From Candidatus Hydrogenedentota bacterium (GTDB taxonomy: Bacteria > Hydrogenedentota > Hydrogenedentia > Hydrogenedentales > SLHB01): a stretch of DNA of 12,504 bases. Where the stretch lies: NCBI GenBank assembly GCA_007118235.1, contig SKRY01000482.1:1-12504 (forward strand). The letters are read 5' to 3'. Below are positions 5,834 through 12,504 of the stretch, in pieces. Under the pieces are notes generated by a model. That model ran no database searches, was not told the origin of the DNA, and worked only from the letters and a program-made list of their open reading frames with translations. Positions within the stretch are counted from its first letter, which is position 1. Every line of letters starts with the position of its first letter. Made by a program: the position numbers and the translations under genes.

Positions 5834-6676
5834 ATGCAAACAAGGACACGCAGGGTGAAGCATCTGCGTCATTCCGCCGGGGCCGCTCTGGTCCTCTTGC
5901 TTGGAACACTGGCGGCTGGAGGCGAGGAAGAGGCGGCGGGGCCGGAGCCGCTCCGCGTCCTCCAGCTCACAGGGGGCGGTTGGCACGACTATGAGACGCA
6001 ACAACACATTCTCTCCAACGGGATAGAGGGGCGAATCAACGCCACAGTGGACACCCTATTCACGGATGCGCCCGAAGAGGACCTTGAGGGTCACGATTGG
6101 CTTGCGGGTTACGACGTTGTTTTGCACAATCACGGCTGGAGTTACCTGGAGCCGGATGTGCAAGCCCGCATGGCGGAGGTGGTTTCGGGAGCGCATGCGG
6201 AATCGGGAATAGGAGCCGTGCTCCTTCACAACACCATGGCTACTTTTCGGGACGCCCCCGAATGGTTCGAGTTCACTGGCGTGGATATGTATCACCACGA
6301 ACCCCATTATCCGTTCACGGTGCTGAACTTCCGGGAGGATCACCCGCTGATGGCGGATTTTGGAACCGAATGGGAGACGCCGGCCGGGGAACTCTACAAC
6401 ATCAACCGGGTCTTGCCCAATACATCTCCCCTCGCCATCGCTTATGGGCGCGAACGCTCCCATGAGTATGAGATCGTCATCTGGACAAGGGAGTATGAAG
6501 GCGTTCCGGTATTCGCCACAACTATCGGCCATCATAATGAGACGATGGAAGACCCCGTCTATCTGGACCTGGTGGCGCGGGGCATCCTGTACGTGACCGG
6601 CAAACTCGGGGAGGATGGCCAAGCCGTGGATGGATACAACGCTGAAGAATCCGTGTTGTCGCCGGGTACGGACTGA
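5834..6676 (+). CDS. Exported ThuA-like (class I glutamine amidotransferase fold) protein
   Basis: A 280-aa ThuA-domain protein. ThuA proteins are named from trehalose utilisation in Sinorhizobium; their exact reaction is unsettled. The signal peptide has RTRR..KHLRH, a hydrophobic core (about 15-28) and an Ala/Gly cleavage zone. The domain begins PLRVLQLTGGGWHDYETQ, continues with GYDVVLHNHGW, AVLLHNTMATF, HYPFTVLNFREDHPLM and ELYNI, and ends PVFATTIGHHNE. The nucleophile-elbow cysteine of amidotransferases is absent. GGGGAG (5821-5826) lies 7 nt before ATG. It is clearly diverged from the two downstream paralogs and may have its own transcription unit, since a possible promoter lies downstream of it. 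Confidence 0.85.
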   Translation: MQTRTRRVKHLRHSAGAALVLLLGTLAAGGEEEAAGPEPLRVLQLTGGGWHDYETQQHILSNGIEGRINATVDTLFTDAPEEDLEGHDWLAGYDVVLHNHGWSYLEPDVQARMAEVVSGAHAESGIGAVLLHNTMATFRDAPEWFEFTGVDMYHHEPHYPFTVLNFREDHPLMADFGTEWETPAGELYNINRVLPNTSPLAIAYGRERSHEYEIVIWTREYEGVPVFATTIGHHNETMEDPVYLDLVARGILYVTGKLGEDGQAVDGYNAEESVLSPGTD

Positions 6677-6679
6677 AGA

Positions 6680-6716
6680 CCCGCCGCTTGTGACAATCGG
6701 GAATGGGGCGGGCTTT
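6680..6716 (+). terminator. Weak candidate terminator after first ThuA-like gene
   Basis: CCCGCC (6680-6685) pairs with GGCGGG (6707-6712) around a long loop, followed only by CTTTACG. The stem is short and the T tract poor, so termination is doubtful. Confidence 0.25.
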
Positions 6717-6762
6717 ACGCAGCACATGTGGCGCGTCCGCGTATCGAGAACGCCCGCTTGGC

Positions 6763-6792
6763 TTGACATTAAAGGACGCGCGCAACCAATAT
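6763..6792 (+). promoter_or_regulatory. Weak candidate promoter before second ThuA-like gene
   Basis: A consensus TTGACA (6763-6768) is followed 18-20 nt later by AT-rich CAATATA in an otherwise GC-rich gap. The -10 match is poor (about 3 of 6 at 18-bp spacing). It is noted because it lies directly upstream of the tandem pair. Confidence 0.3.
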
Positions 6793-6806
6793 AGGGAGTA
6801 TGATCA

Positions 6807-7763
6807 ATGCGGCACAGCTTCACAGTGGTACTGACCCTCGGCGCGCTTGCAGCCTTCTTGCTTGGAAGCAGCGCCTCACTCGCGGAGGAACAGAAGGTCG
6901 TGTTTGTCGCGGGAACGCCCAGTCACGGCTTCGGCGCGCACGAGCACAATGCGGGATGTCTCCTCCTAAGCAATTTACTGAACGAACACCATGACGGTAT
7001 CATTTCGGAGGTGCATCACAACGGGTGGCCAGAGGATCCCGGCGCCTTCGACGATGCCGACTCGATCGTTATCTTTGCCGACGGCGGCGGCGGCCATCCC
7101 GCCTTGCCGCATTTGGAACAACTCGGCGAATTAATGGATGAAGGGGTTGGGCTTGTCGTGATTCATTGGGCCACGGGCATTCCGCCGGATGAGGCGGGCG
7201 AAGAGTGGCTGGCTTGGGTAGGCGGAAACAAAGAGCCCTATTGGTCCGTCAATCCGCATTGGGTGATAACGGATCCCGAGTTGGCCAGCCATCCCATCAA
7301 CAACGGTGTCGAGCCCTACACCATTGACGATGAGTGGTATTACCACATGCGGTTTCGCGAAAACATGGAAGGCATCACGCCCATTACGAGCGATCATCCG
7401 CCCGAGGAAACTTTGGATCGGGAGGACGGTTTCTATAGTGGCAATCCGCACGTGCGCGAGGCCGTGCTGGAACGGGGCGAGATTCAACATGTGGCCTGGG
7501 CTTTGGAGCGCGAGGACGGGGGCCGGGGCTTTGGATTTACCGGCGCGCATTGGCATTGGAACTGGGGTCACCCCATGTTCCGCCGGCAGGTGCTCAACGC
7601 CATCGCCTGGACCGCGCACGCCGAAATCCCGGAAGGCGGCGTTCCCGTTGGCGAGATCACCATTCAGGATCTCCTGGAGAATCAGGATTACGACATGCCG
7701 GACGGCTTCGATCTGGAACACTGGGAGAATCTTGTAAACGAATGGAACGAAACATTCGAGTAG
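6807..7763 (+). CDS. Exported ThuA-like protein, tandem copy 1
   Basis: A 318-aa protein with a Sec signal peptide ending near SASLA|EE. The ThuA-type domain starts KVVFVAGTPSHGFGAHEHNAG and includes CLLLSNLLNE, SIVIFADGGGGHPALPHL, GLVVIHWA, GGNKEPYW, HPINNGVEPY, DEWYYHMRF and FTGAHWHWNWGHPMFR. The SHG.G.HEH motif is the form common in planctomycete-type ThuA proteins. A short tail (TIQDLLENQDYDMPDGFDL..) follows the domain. Conserved His and Asp/Glu residues could bind metal or sugar, which is an inference. AGGGAG (6793-6798) is 8 nt before this ATG; an earlier ATG at 6800 is out of frame. It is followed after 34 nt by a close paralog. Confidence 0.87.
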   Translation: MRHSFTVVLTLGALAAFLLGSSASLAEEQKVVFVAGTPSHGFGAHEHNAGCLLLSNLLNEHHDGIISEVHHNGWPEDPGAFDDADSIVIFADGGGGHPALPHLEQLGELMDEGVGLVVIHWATGIPPDEAGEEWLAWVGGNKEPYWSVNPHWVITDPELASHPINNGVEPYTIDDEWYYHMRFRENMEGITPITSDHPPEETLDREDGFYSGNPHVREAVLERGEIQHVAWALEREDGGRGFGFTGAHWHWNWGHPMFRRQVLNAIAWTAHAEIPEGGVPVGEITIQDLLENQDYDMPDGFDLEHWENLVNEWNETFE

Positions 7764-7797
7764 CAGCCCATCGAAACACAAAAAGGAGAGCAACAGT

Positions 7798-8748
7798 ATG
7801 CGAACCAGTCTAGCAGTAGCACTGACCCTTGGCGCCTTTGGGGGCCTCGTATTGGGAAGCGGCGCCGCACACGCGGAGGAAAAGAATGTCGTGTTCGTGG
7901 CGGGCACGCCCAGTCACGGCTACGGCTCGCACGAACACAACGCGGGGTGTCTCCTCCTCAGTAACTTGCTGAACGAACATGAGGACATCACCTCGGTGGT
8001 TCACCAAAATGGGTGGCCCGATGACCCGGACGCCTTCGAGGGCGCGGACGCCATCGTGATTTACTCCGACGGCGGCGGCGGCCATCCCGCCTTGCCCCAT
8101 CTCGACGAACTCGAGGAGATGATCAACGACGGGATCGGTTTCGTCATCATGCACTGGGCCTTCCCTTCGGGACAAGCGGATGACGAGTGGGTCGAATGGC
8201 TCGGGGGCAACAAGGAACCCCATTGGGCCGTGAACCCGTTCTGGACCATCGATGATCCCGAGCTGGCCGATCACCCCATTAACAATGGCATCGAACCCTA
8301 CACCCTCGAGGACGAATGGTACTATCACATGCGTTTTCGCGAGGACATGGAAGGCGTCACCCCGGTTTTGAGCGACCATCCGCCCGCGGAAACGTTGGAA
8401 CGGGATGACGGTCCCTTCAGCAACAACCCCCATGTGCGCGAGGCGGTCCTTGAACGCGGCGAGATCCAACATATGGGGTGGGCGTACGAGCGCGAGGATG
8501 GCGGCCGGAGCTTTGGATTCACCGGGGGGCACTGGCATTGGAACTGGGGACATCCCATGTTCCGCGGGCAGGTGCTCAACGGCATCGCCTGGGCCGCTGG
8601 CGCTGACATCCCCGAAGACGGCATTCCGGTGGGCGACGTCACCATTGAAGACCTTCTGGAAAACCAGGATTACGACATGCCCGATGATTTCGATCTGGAA
8701 CGTTGGGAGAACCTCGTGAATCAATGGCGCGAGGAGTTCGGCGAATAA
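7798..8748 (+). CDS. Exported ThuA-like protein, tandem copy 2
   Basis: A 316-aa close paralog of the preceding gene, roughly 70 percent identical by eye across the whole length including signal peptide and C-terminal tail. Conserved blocks are VVFVAGTPSHG, HEHNAGCLLLSNLLNE, DGGGGHPALPHL, HPINNG.EPYT, DEWYYHMRFRE, NPHVREAVLERGEIQH, GHWHWNWGHPMFR and LLENQDYDMPD. The signal peptide ends near AAHA|EE. AAGGAG (7783-7788) is 9 nt before the ATG. The 34-nt gap to the upstream copy indicates co-transcription. A strong hairpin follows 52 nt after the stop. The two copies may act on different sugars or form a heteromer, but nothing in the sequence decides this. Confidence 0.87.
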   Translation: MRTSLAVALTLGAFGGLVLGSGAAHAEEKNVVFVAGTPSHGYGSHEHNAGCLLLSNLLNEHEDITSVVHQNGWPDDPDAFEGADAIVIYSDGGGGHPALPHLDELEEMINDGIGFVIMHWAFPSGQADDEWVEWLGGNKEPHWAVNPFWTIDDPELADHPINNGIEPYTLEDEWYYHMRFREDMEGVTPVLSDHPPAETLERDDGPFSNNPHVREAVLERGEIQHMGWAYEREDGGRSFGFTGGHWHWNWGHPMFRGQVLNGIAWAAGADIPEDGIPVGDVTIEDLLENQDYDMPDDFDLERWENLVNQWREEFGE

Positions 8749-8800
8749 CCACAACCACGGGTTGCCGAGAAAGTCCCGCTGGTTGGGACATAGTGTAAGG

Positions 8801-8848
8801 TGGGCGGAGCCGGTTATACCCAAACTGGCTCCGCCCATCTGTTTGTTC
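8801..8848 (+). terminator. Terminator between converging transcription units
   Basis: A 15-bp stem (8801-8815 with 8823-8837, one G-U) has a 7-nt loop and is followed on the plus strand by TCTGTTTGTTC. The minus-strand side has no T tract. It most likely ends the ThuA-like unit. The stem may also protect the 3' end of the convergent transcript. Confidence 0.7.
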
Positions 8849-8921
8849 GTGGTGTATATCCTGCGCCGCTCCAGCGCGCTCCCCGGCAAGCCTCTCCCCC
8901 ATGCCAACAGAAACTACTTGG

Positions 8922-10358
8922 CTAGCCGCCAGCCTCCATCCCGCGCAGGAAATCTCCGGTTGCCGCCAGCCTCCAGCTCGTTCCGCCGTCATCCGACATG
9001 ATGAGCGCCTTGTAGTGATACCGGCCCTCCTCGTGTTCGTAGTAAAGCCCGGCATTGCTCCTGTAGCTGTAGGTCGCGAAGAGCCTGCCGGCGCGGTCGC
9101 GCGAAAGCTTGTGATAGTAAATGCTGTAGGCTCCGGTTGGCGGCACAACCAACACCTGGGCTTCTCCGGGCCAGTCGTCGCCGGCCTTCTTGCGCACATA
9201 AGACAACGCGCCGTAATAGGAATCCTCGAAATGCTCGTCCACTTGGCGCCGCCATTGGCGAAACACGGTATGCAATGCGCCCTCGGGACCCGCAACCAGT
9301 CCCACGTAGGTTTGGCGGCCGCGCTCGCGATCCTCCTCGCGCCAGCCCGTGGTCAACATCGGCTCCGGTTCGCTCCAGCCGCCCTCCGTGGAATACGGCT
9401 CGACTGAGTGACTATACATGAACTGTTCACCGTGTGATCCCGTCAACACGTGCAGAATGCCACGATCATCCAGCGTAATGCCTGGCGTGTTGTGACCATT
9501 GTTGGGGGGAAAGCCATAACCCGCGTGTTGTTTGCCGGTCACCTCGTTCGTTGTCCGGTCATACGTGGCCACGTAGGTGGGCGCGCCTGGAACCTCGTTG
9601 GTGTCCGTCGTTTCCGCCCACACGATGAAACCGCGGTTTCCATGGGACGCCGCGAAGCTCGCATCACCCGAATGCCGGGAGATGCTCAACCCGTTGTTCG
9701 TGACCGGTCCCGTCTTTTCCAGATAAAGGCCGCCGTCCTGCTTTCGGGGCTCTATGATGTAGAGATCGTAGTGCGCCGTCCATCGCCCCAGCTCATGGTC
9801 CGCCCGATGCTCAAGGACTTGAATAAGCGGCGGATGGGACAATTCGTTGTGGCCGGTCCATTTCTCGATGCTCATTTGATCGCCGGGCAGTTCATACACT
9901 TGGAACGACTTCCCGTAGTCCGGGGAGTAAAGAAGCAACTGCTGCCGGCCGCCGCCCTCACGCCGGACTTCCAGGCACGTGTACAGGGCATCGTCTGCAT
10001 CGAAGACGACGGCGCCGCCATTGAATCCCCCGGCGTTGTGAAAGCGCACGAAATCCGGAACAGCCTCTTTCACGGTGTCAAGAAAGGGCCGCTCCACCCA
10101 CTCGCCATCGCGCAGCGTATGGATATACTCGGTCTCATGAATGTCCTGTCCCCGGCTGCGGATGTAGGGGCGGTTCTGGCTATCGAAGGACGGGATGTTG
10201 ACTGTGTAAGCGGGGTCATAGCCAAACTGCTCTTCTTCGTGCTCGAAAGGCCGCTGCACAATAGGAAGCTCCAACACGCCCGCCGCGGCCGAGCCTGCCG
10301 CGAACGCTCCCACAACGGCCGCCGCGGCACCTCGCGCCAAGATCCTGGCTATGCTCAT
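8922..10358 (-). CDS. Exported BNR/sialidase-like beta-propeller protein
   Basis: A 478-aa protein with a signal peptide (ARILARG, Ala-rich core, cleavage near SAAA|G). It carries Asp-box type repeats, SPDYGKSF (145-152) and SDDGGTSW (455-462). A GHNTPGITLDDRGILHVLTGSHG block (288-310) is the hallmark of the BNR_4 family, with His303 and His309 in equivalent places. Other beta-blade segments include FRQWRR and RLFATYSYRSN. BNR_4 proteins include ulvan and other polyuronide lyases (PL24/PL25 type) and uncharacterised propellers, so lyase or hydrolase activity is possible but not shown. The start overlaps the upstream PL14-like gene stop by 4 bp (ATGA), with TGGAG 7 nt upstream. Confidence 0.82.
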   Translation of the reverse strand: MSIARILARGAAAAVVGAFAAGSAAAGVLELPIVQRPFEHEEEQFGYDPAYTVNIPSFDSQNRPYIRSRGQDIHETEYIHTLRDGEWVERPFLDTVKEAVPDFVRFHNAGGFNGGAVVFDADDALYTCLEVRREGGGRQQLLLYSPDYGKSFQVYELPGDQMSIEKWTGHNELSHPPLIQVLEHRADHELGRWTAHYDLYIIEPRKQDGGLYLEKTGPVTNNGLSISRHSGDASFAASHGNRGFIVWAETTDTNEVPGAPTYVATYDRTTNEVTGKQHAGYGFPPNNGHNTPGITLDDRGILHVLTGSHGEQFMYSHSVEPYSTEGGWSEPEPMLTTGWREEDRERGRQTYVGLVAGPEGALHTVFRQWRRQVDEHFEDSYYGALSYVRKKAGDDWPGEAQVLVVPPTGAYSIYYHKLSRDRAGRLFATYSYRSNAGLYYEHEEGRYHYKALIMSDDGGTSWRLAATGDFLRGMEAGG

Positions 10359-11218
10359 GGCTCCACTCCACTTGCAACGCGTTGCGGGGTAACTTCCAGG
10401 TCAGGCCAGATCTTGAGATCACGGAAATAGAACGCCGTATCCACGGGCGATGACCAACTCCCGCCGTAGTAGATATTGAAATACAGTTCTTGAATACGGA
10501 GATGGTCATGCCCCGCCTCACGGAACAGAAGGTCATCCCGTTCAAAAGCCAGTTCTCCATCAACCCAGCCGCGCAATACGCCGTCGTGCTCTCCGGGCGT
10601 ATTCATGCGGACATACTGGTCGATCTGGCGCCACTCGCCTTTGCGCATGCCCGTTTTCCAGCGGTCGATGTCGCCCCAGCGTCCCATGTCCGCGTGATAG
10701 GTGTAAAAGGACAAACCGACGGCCACGTCTTCTCCGTTGCGCGGCCGTTCAAAGCCCATCCGGGCCGACCAGCCATTCGTTCCGTCGGCCCGGCGTCCGC
10801 CCCAGCCGGCCTCGCCGTAACGCCCCGTGAAACCGGGTAGCTTGCCGCCGCCGTATCTCTCGTGAAACGCGAAATCGTGGGGAACGTAGAGCCAATACCG
10901 CGCCGTGGCTTCCTCCGGTTCTTCGCCAAAGGTATCCGCCATAAGCACTCGCATCGACGCGCCGTAGTGACTGCCCTCGGGAATGCCCACCCGCAGGACT
11001 TGGCGTTCACCCTCAACGGGATCGGGAACGATGGCGTTGTGCTCGCCCCGGCCCACACGAAAGGCTTCTCTGTACTCCCCGGAAGCGAACGATATCTCAA
11101 TGCCGGGTTCCGGCTCGGACTCCTCCGCATGAATCCACGGACCGCCCCAGGCAACCATGACCGCCGCCAGCGCTGCGATTAAGACCGCCGTGCGTTCTCT
11201 TGCCATGGCATGCAACAT
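10355..11218 (-). CDS. Exported polysaccharide lyase family 14-like protein
   Basis: A 287-aa protein with a signal peptide (hydrophobic about 10-29, cleavage near IHA|EE) and a single jelly-roll domain. The segment GGGKLPGF (123-130), then WSARMGF (150-156) and FYTYHADM (171-178), matches the PL14 (alginate/glucuronan lyase) active-site pattern Lys..Ser-x-Arg..Tyr-x-Tyr, here K126, S151, R153, Y172 and Y174. In the characterised chlorovirus enzyme the equivalent residues are required for activity (from memory). A glucuronic- or other uronic-acid polymer is the inferred substrate. AAGGAGG 10 nt upstream supports this ATG over the one at codon 5. It is coupled to the BNR gene. DUF1080-type jelly rolls are the main alternative and fit less well. 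Confidence 0.8.
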   Translation of the reverse strand: MLHAMARERTAVLIAALAAVMVAWGGPWIHAEESEPEPGIEISFASGEYREAFRVGRGEHNAIVPDPVEGERQVLRVGIPEGSHYGASMRVLMADTFGEEPEEATARYWLYVPHDFAFHERYGGGKLPGFTGRYGEAGWGGRRADGTNGWSARMGFERPRNGEDVAVGLSFYTYHADMGRWGDIDRWKTGMRKGEWRQIDQYVRMNTPGEHDGVLRGWVDGELAFERDDLLFREAGHDHLRIQELYFNIYYGGSWSSPVDTAFYFRDLKIWPDLEVTPQRVASGVEP

Positions 11219-11243
11219 AATGCGTCATCCTCCTTGTTTGCTC

Positions 11244-11279
11244 AAAGAAAAAAGCCGCCAATCCCCGGGAAAGGCGGCC
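11244..11279 (-). terminator. Intrinsic terminator after dxs
   Basis: GGCCGCC/GGCGGC stem (GCCGCC at 11273-11278 with 11254-11259) has a 13-nt loop and is followed on the minus strand by TTTTTTCTTTG. It begins 13 nt after the dxs stop. The Shine-Dalgarno of the next gene starts only about 14 nt after the T tract. Confidence 0.85.
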
Positions 11280-11292
11280 ATGGAAAGGATGT

Positions 11293-12504
11293 CTATTCGG
11301 CGTGCAGAGGAGCGTTCTCGCGGGGCTTGGCTTGTCCAAGGAAATCGCGCGCCGCATTGAAGATGCCGTTAGCGTCGAGCCCAAGGTCCGCCAATTGCTC
11401 GTCGCGCGTTGCGTGGGAGATGAACGCATCGGGGAATCCGAGCCGCCGGATCGGCGCCTCGCCTAGGCGGCCGGTCTGCTCTAGATACTCCAGCACCCCC
11501 GAGCCAAATCCGCCCACCACTGTGTTTTCTTCCACCGTGATAAGGGGCGTGCCGCGCAGCCGCTCCAAGAGGCCGGTGTCCAGGGGCTTGACGAGCTTGG
11601 CGTCGGCAACGCCCACTTGGAGCCCTTCTTCTTCCAACCGCGACGCCGCTTCCAGGCACGCCTTGAGGACCGGCCCAACGCCGAGCAATACGGCGTCCTT
11701 GCCCTCCCGAAGGATCTCGCCCTCGCTCGCCTTGCGGCGGCCGGTTCCATTGTCCGATAGCCCCTCGATGGTGGGGGCCTTGCCCCGCGCATACCGAAGG
11801 GCGACGGGACCCGTCTGGCGCAATGCCCAGAAAAGCATGGTCCTGAGGTCCTCTCCGTCGCGGGGGACCAGAATGGTCAGGTTGGGCACGCTCCGCAGGA
11901 AGGAAAGGTCAAAGGCGCCCTGTTGAGTGGGGCTGTCCTCGCCCACCGCGCCCGCGCGGTCCAGAGCAAAGACGACAGGCAGATTCTGGAGGCAGACGTC
12001 GTGAATCACTTGGTCGTAGCCGCGCTGGAGAAAGGTCGAGTAAATCGCGCATACCGGGCGCATGCCTTGCGTGGCCAGGCCCGCGCTGAAGGTCACGGCG
12101 TGTTGCTCGCAGATGTCCACGTCCAGAAAGCGCTTGGGGAACTCCTTCTGTAACTCCGCTATCCCGGTGCCCGCGGCCATCGCGGCGGTGACGCCCATCA
12201 CGCGGCTGTCTTCGCGCGCGGCTTCTTGCAACGCGTTGGTGAAAGCTTCCGTGAACGAGGGGGTCTTGGGTTCGCTTGGCGCGGCGCCCGGGGACACGAA
12301 CCTTCCCGTATCAATGTCGAAGGCCTTCACGCCGTGGTAGGTCTGGGGATCATCCTCGGCGTAGCTATAGCCCTTGCCCTTCTGCGTGACGCAGTGAAAG
12401 AAGATGGGGCCGCCCATCTCGCGAAGGTTTTGCAGACACTCCACCAAGCCGGGCAGATCGTGGCCGTCAAAGGGGCCCACGTAGCGGCAACCCAGGGCCT
12501 CGAA
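11293..12504 (-). CDS. dxs: 1-deoxy-D-xylulose-5-phosphate synthase, C-terminal part
   Basis: Thiamine-diphosphate enzyme condensing pyruvate and glyceraldehyde-3-phosphate, the entry step of the MEP isoprenoid pathway. The reading frame is open at the right edge (in frame from 12504), giving 403 of about 630 residues; the N-terminal ThDP-binding part is missing. Visible motifs are YVGPFDGHD, TQKGKGYSYAE, RFLDVDICEQHAVTFSAGLA with the catalytic Glu of the EQH motif, DRAGAVGEDSPTQQGAFDLSFLR, and TVEENTVVGGFGSGV in the C-terminal transketolase domain. The usual GPTH(H/Q)G motif reads SPTQQG, with Gln (codon 11923-11925) in the conserved His place. The gene is followed by a strong terminator. 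Confidence 0.96.
   Translation of the reverse strand, partial: FEALGCRYVGPFDGHDLPGLVECLQNLREMGGPIFFHCVTQKGKGYSYAEDDPQTYHGVKAFDIDTGRFVSPGAAPSEPKTPSFTEAFTNALQEAAREDSRVMGVTAAMAAGTGIAELQKEFPKRFLDVDICEQHAVTFSAGLATQGMRPVCAIYSTFLQRGYDQVIHDVCLQNLPVVFALDRAGAVGEDSPTQQGAFDLSFLRSVPNLTILVPRDGEDLRTMLFWALRQTGPVALRYARGKAPTIEGLSDNGTGRRKASEGEILREGKDAVLLGVGPVLKACLEAASRLEEEGLQVGVADAKLVKPLDTGLLERLRGTPLITVEENTVVGGFGSGVLEYLEQTGRLGEAPIRRLGFPDAFISHATRDEQLADLGLDANGIFNAARDFLGQAKPRENAPLHAE

Noticed and set aside
6056..6823. 255-codon open frame on the minus strand
   Set aside because: It is antisense to the first ThuA-like gene and overruns the start of the second; no supporting motif.
7810..8907. 365-codon open frame on the minus strand
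   Set aside because: It lies opposite the ThuA-like gene at 7798-8748, which has a signal peptide, Shine-Dalgarno and a paralog. The antisense frame is a by-product of GC-rich codon use and has no recognisable domain.
9450..10430. 326-codon open frame on the plus strand
   Set aside because: It is antisense to the BNR propeller gene, has no Shine-Dalgarno, and its translation shows no family features.
1..12504. Mobile elements, CRISPR arrays, tRNA or rRNA genes
   Set aside because: No transposase, integrase, regularly spaced repeats, cloverleaf or rRNA-like sequence was seen on either strand.

Overview
The window is about 12.5 kb of GC-rich bacterial DNA. It holds two housekeeping blocks on the minus strand with a block of secreted, carbohydrate-type genes between them. 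The infC-rpmI-rplT order, Shine-Dalgarno sites and Dxs show it is bacterial. The acidic exported ThuA-fold paralogs, BNR-type propeller and PL14-like lyase resemble the gene content of Planctomycetes, Verrucomicrobia, Lentisphaerae or Hydrogenedentes-type bacteria. That placement is an inference and no taxonomic marker was searched.

Right edge (11293-12504, minus): the C-terminal two thirds of dxs, ending in a clear intrinsic terminator. Directly behind it come two overlapping minus-strand genes (8922-11218), a PL14-like polysaccharide lyase and a BNR/sialidase-like beta-propeller, both with signal peptides. Converging on them from the plus strand are three exported ThuA-like proteins (5834-8748). 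The second and third are tandem duplicates. A strong hairpin at 8801-8837 separates the converging units. These five exported proteins look like a small polysaccharide or uronate-processing locus, with substrate unknown.

Middle (4828-5577, minus): a predicted lipoprotein of unknown function, followed by paired palindromes.

Left part (1-4730, minus): one long predicted operon, promoter - structured leader with attenuator - infC - rpmI - rplT - hisA - tyrA - tmk - holB (cut by the left edge). From rplT onward each stop and start overlap or lie 2 nt apart, so ribosomal-protein, histidine, tyrosine, dTTP and replication-clamp-loader genes appear translationally coupled.

Most interesting signals: (1) infC appears to start with AUC behind a perfect AGGAGG; (2) its leader contains a terminator hairpin whose 3' half can instead pair, over 13 bp with one bulge, with the 5' end of the transcript, a classical attenuator/antiterminator layout; (3) hairpins lie directly in front of the rpmI and rplT ribosome sites, possible L20 control elements; (4) the triple ThuA-like plus PL14/BNR locus; (5) a His-to-Gln change in a conserved Dxs motif. 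No tRNA, rRNA, CRISPR or transposase was seen.
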